Shown one piece after another: positions 61,547 to 64,000 of a stretch of DNA of 64,000 nt (positions are counted from its first letter, which is position 1; each line of letters starts with the position of its first letter). The notes under the pieces are model-generated. The model had not been told where the DNA came from, made no database searches, and worked only from the letters and a program-made list of their open reading frames with translations. Origin of the DNA: Verrucomicrobiota bacterium (GTDB taxonomy: Bacteria > Verrucomicrobiota > Verrucomicrobiia > Opitutales > UBA953); assembly GCA_016871415.1 (NCBI GenBank), contig VHDL01000007.1, positions 62,001-126,000 of the forward strand, in the 5' to 3' direction. Made by a program: the position numbers and the translations under genes.

Positions 61547-63496
61547 GTGCTGGTCGACCTGCTCCGCCATCTCGGTCCCTCGTGGCTTGTCCGTCGGGGG
61601 TGGCACGCCTTCGCCCGCCGATCGGGTCTTCTCGCGCTGCGCATGCCCGCCCGCCCGTGGCCGGCCTGGGGTCCTTCCGGTGCCGAAGGCAACGCCTTCG
61701 TGTGCGAGTGGCTCGCCGCATCGCCCCGCCTGCCCGTATGCCTGCAGCGACGTGAAGCCCTCGCACCGTTGCTTGAGGCGTGGTCTGTCGAGGCGGGCCA
61801 TCCTCTCGCCGCGGAAGCCTCCGCCCTGGCGCACGGCCGGTTCCGGGTCTTCTCCGACCGACTCGTCGACCTCGGCTCGCCGCCCCGCTGGTCGCAGGAC
61901 GTGCTCGACGGCGCCGACCACGCCTCGACGCGCCACGCGTCGCGGCTCGGCGACGCCGGAGCGCATGACGTGAAGGCCGCATGGGAAGTCTCGCGCTTCA
62001 CCTGGTCCGCCACGTTGGTCCGGGCCCGCCTGCTGGATGGCGATGAGCGGCATGCCGAGCTCTTCTGGCGGCTGCTCGAGGACTGGGCTAAGGCCAATCC
62101 CCCGAACGTCGGCCGGCAGTGGATGTGCGCGCAGGAGGCCTCGTTGCGTCTCATCGCGGTCGCTTTCGCCACGCAGGCCTTCCGCGACTCGCCCGCCTCG
62201 ACGCCCCCGCGCCTCCGCCTGGCGGCCCGCCTCGCCGACGTCACCGCGCGGCGGATCCTCGCGGACTTCGACTACGTGCTTTCGCAGTACAATAACCACG
62301 GCCTCTCCGGCGCCGTGGGCCTGCTCACCGCGGGAACCCTCTGGCCCGGCCTGCGTGAAGCCGCCCGCTGGCGACGCCTCGGACTGGAGACCCTTTGCCG
62401 TGAGACCCTATCGCTCGTCGCGCCGGACGGCGGCTTCAGCCAGCATTCCTCCAACTACCACCGCCTGCTACTCCGCCTCCTCAGCTGGGCCGAGGTGATG
62501 GAGCGCGCCGCCGGACGCACCCTACCGCCGCCGGTCCGTCGCCGCGCGCTCGCCGCCACGCGGTTCCTGCGGGCGCTCATGGAGCCGGACGGCACGGCGC
62601 ACCGTTACGGCGCCGACGATGGCGCGGAGCTCCTGCCGCTCTCCGGCTGCCGCTACGAGGACTTCCGTCCCGCGGTCGGCACGGCCCTCGCGCTCTTTGC
62701 GGGCGAACGTCTGCCCGCCGGTCCGTGGGATGAGGACGCACTCCTGCTCGCCGGTCCGTGCCCGCCCCGCGCGCCGTCGCTCGTCCCGTTCGAGGCCGAC
62801 TTCCCCGTGTCCGGCGTCACCGTCCTGCGCAACGCCCGCGGAGCCGCCTCCTTCCGCGCTCCCACGCGCTTCGGCCACCGTCCCTCGCAGGCCGACCAGT
62901 TGCACGTATCAATCCGTTCGGACGGCGAATGGATCACCGATGACGTCGGCAGCGGATCCTATTGCGCCGGCCATCCTCATGGCGCGCTTGCGCACGCCCG
63001 TCATCACTCCTCGCTCACGGTCGACGGCGCGGATCCGATGCGTCGCGTCGGCCGCTTCCTCTGGCTGCCCTGGACGCCGTGCGTGCGGAGCGACGCCGAC
63101 GGTGCCGTCGCCGCGTGGTGGAGCGACCCCTCCGGCTTCCGTTGCGAGCGTCGTCTGGTGCGCCTTCCGCAGGGCTTCGTGGTGATCGACCGCGTGCGTG
63201 GCCCGCGTGATGCCGAGATCGCCCTGCGCTGGCAGGGACGGAGCCGCAAAGGGCTGTCCAGGCTCCGCCTCGTCTGTTCGCTGCCTTCGCAGGAGAGTTG
63301 GGTGACCGGTTCGGAAGGCGACGGGGAAGGGTGGAGGTCCGACCGCTATGGCAGCTTCACCCGTTCCTGGGTGCGTCGGTTGACCGTCCGCGGCCGGGAC
63401 GCGGTCTTCGTCACCGCCGTCGGCTGCGACGTCGAGCTCCTCGAGGACGCGGCGCTCATCGACGGCGTGCGCCATCCCCTGCCTCCCGCCCGATGA
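61547..63496 (+). CDS. Heparinase II/III-family protein without signal peptide
   Basis: This 649-residue protein has an N-terminal alpha/alpha toroid (VGRQWMCAQEASLRLIA, LSQYNNHGLSGAVGLL, GGFSQHSSNYHRLLLRLL) and a C-terminal beta-sandwich of the heparinase II/III type (FGHRPSQADQLHVSI, HARHHSSLTVDG). The Asn, Tyr and His residues expected of such lyases are visible. There is no signal peptide, so it appears cytoplasmic. Such proteins recur in surface-polysaccharide clusters next to the bi-domain oxidoreductase; they may act on the lipid-linked glycan or as scaffolds. It starts at GTG and its stop overlaps wecB (ATGA). Confidence 0.88.
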   Translation: MLVDLLRHLGPSWLVRRGWHAFARRSGLLALRMPARPWPAWGPSGAEGNAFVCEWLAASPRLPVCLQRREALAPLLEAWSVEAGHPLAAEASALAHGRFRVFSDRLVDLGSPPRWSQDVLDGADHASTRHASRLGDAGAHDVKAAWEVSRFTWSATLVRARLLDGDERHAELFWRLLEDWAKANPPNVGRQWMCAQEASLRLIAVAFATQAFRDSPASTPPRLRLAARLADVTARRILADFDYVLSQYNNHGLSGAVGLLTAGTLWPGLREAARWRRLGLETLCRETLSLVAPDGGFSQHSSNYHRLLLRLLSWAEVMERAAGRTLPPPVRRRALAATRFLRALMEPDGTAHRYGADDGAELLPLSGCRYEDFRPAVGTALALFAGERLPAGPWDEDALLLAGPCPPRAPSLVPFEADFPVSGVTVLRNARGAASFRAPTRFGHRPSQADQLHVSIRSDGEWITDDVGSGSYCAGHPHGALAHARHHSSLTVDGADPMRRVGRFLWLPWTPCVRSDADGAVAAWWSDPSGFRCERRLVRLPQGFVVIDRVRGPRDAEIALRWQGRSRKGLSRLRLVCSLPSQESWVTGSEGDGEGWRSDRYGSFTRSWVRRLTVRGRDAVFVTAVGCDVELLEDAALIDGVRHPLPPAR

Positions 63497-64000
63497 GGAT
63501 CGTCGCGCTCATTCTCGGCACCCGTCCCGAAGCGGTGAAGCTGGCGCCCGTCCATGCGGCGCTCGCCGCGTCGAAGCGTCTCCGGCCCCTGCTCGTCTCC
63601 ACCGGTCAGCATCGCGAGATGCTCGCCCAGGCCCTCGGCGCCTTCAGCCTGACCGCCGGCGTCGACCTCGGCCTGATGCGTCCCGGCCAGTCCCTTGCGG
63701 AACTCGCCGCCCGCGTGACCACCGGCGTCGGCGCCTGGCTCGACGAAGCCCGGCCCGACGCCGTGCTCGTCCAGGGAGACACCACCTCCGTGCTCGGCGC
63801 TGCCGTCGCCTGCGCGCATCGCCGCGTCCCCCTCGGCCATGTCGAAGCTGGCCTCCGTACCGGCGACTTCGCCTCGCCCTGGCCCGAGGAGATGAACCGC
63901 CGCGTGACGTCCGTCCTGGCCCGCTGGCATTTCTGCCCCACCGCGGACGCGGCCGCGAACCTGCATCGCGAAGGCATCCCGGCGGATCGCGTGCATGTCA
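63493..64000 (+). CDS. wecB: UDP-N-acetylglucosamine 2-epimerase, partial
   Basis: The first 169 residues of a non-hydrolysing epimerase are present; the gene runs off the right end. IVALILGTRPEAVKLAPVHAAL, STGQHREMLAQAL, LVQGDTTSVLGAAVACA, HVEAGLRTGDFASPWPEEMNRR and FCPTADAAANLHREGI are all family motifs (residues before 21 of each shown only in part). It converts UDP-GlcNAc to UDP-ManNAc, the substrate of wecC two genes upstream. It is coupled to the heparinase-like gene by an ATGA overlap. Confidence 0.95.
   Translation, partial: MRIVALILGTRPEAVKLAPVHAALAASKRLRPLLVSTGQHREMLAQALGAFSLTAGVDLGLMRPGQSLAELAARVTTGVGAWLDEARPDAVLVQGDTTSVLGAAVACAHRRVPLGHVEAGLRTGDFASPWPEEMNRRVTSVLARWHFCPTADAAANLHREGIPADRVHV

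Noticed and set aside
56943-61982. 1679-codon open frame on the minus strand
   Set aside because: It lies antisense to kdsD-distal genes with clear identities (Wzy-like protein, bi-domain oxidoreductase, wecC, heparinase-like). Its translation is Arg/Gly/Glu low-complexity with no motif; such frames are expected opposite high-GC genes.

Overview
The window is high-GC, densely packed bacterial chromosome with no phage, plasmid, insertion-sequence or CRISPR signature. Gene content suggests a Verrucomicrobiota bacterium, probably near the Opitutales. The reasons are an aroA-cmk fusion, a long (637-residue) amidophosphoribosyltransferase of the Bacteroidota/Verrucomicrobiota type, a PA14-like glycine-rich membrane protein, almost no Shine-Dalgarno sequences (A-rich or pyrimidine-rich leaders instead) and a sugar-oriented accessory gene set. 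This assignment is inference from gene content; no rRNA gene is present to confirm it.

Layout. 0.1-1.2 kb: dnaN. 1.2-4.8 kb (minus): tyrA, fused aroA-cmk and plsC, joined by ATGA overlaps. 4.8-8.4 kb: an unknown membrane-anchored coiled-coil protein and a WbpM-type nucleotide-sugar 4,6-dehydratase. 8.5-15.3 kb: purine genes purE, purK, purN and purF mixed with prmA and a NamZ-type muramidase. 15.4-20.2 kb: an orphan kinase-like protein, Nudix, aldo/keto reductase, a Fpg-family glycosylase with a degenerate zinc finger, rsmD and rsmE. 20.3-27.5 kb: pdxH and a complete eight-gene ATP synthase operon (a-c-b-delta-alpha-gamma-beta-epsilon). 27.6-31.7 kb: a five-gene cassette that fits non-phosphorylating L-fucose (or related sugar) oxidation.

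31.8-39.9 kb: accessory genes including a PA14-like protein, SRAP/HMCES, a cupin, a ROK kinase, a beta-helix protein and a GT2. 40-48.3 kb: a site-2 protease, RodZ-like protein, HNH nuclease, two tRNA-Gly genes, an M24 peptidase, pabB/pabC, a CNNM-CBS protein and lgt. 48.4-51.7 kb: a sugar aminotransferase, a glutaredoxin, an OmpR-type regulator whose receiver lacks the phospho-acceptor Asp, tRNA-Glu and a GbsR-like regulator. 51.8-64 kb: a surface-polysaccharide locus that runs off the right edge. It makes GDP-L-fucose (gmd, fcl), CMP-KDO precursors (kdsD, kdsB) and UDP-ManNAcA (wecB, wecC), with an O-antigen ligase/polymerase-like protein, a bi-domain oxidoreductase and a cytoplasmic heparinase-II/III-like protein.

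The least conventional signal is a pair of direct copies of an about 175-230 bp intergenic element on both sides of kdsB. Each copy starts with five AGGGRC hexamers (G-quadruplex potential), ends with the complementary C-rich tract, and has a conserved core. Other points to check are the kinase-like orphan beside purF, the zincless Fpg protein, the Asp-to-Glu receiver, and three convergent gene pairs whose stop codons abut exactly as TGA|TCA.
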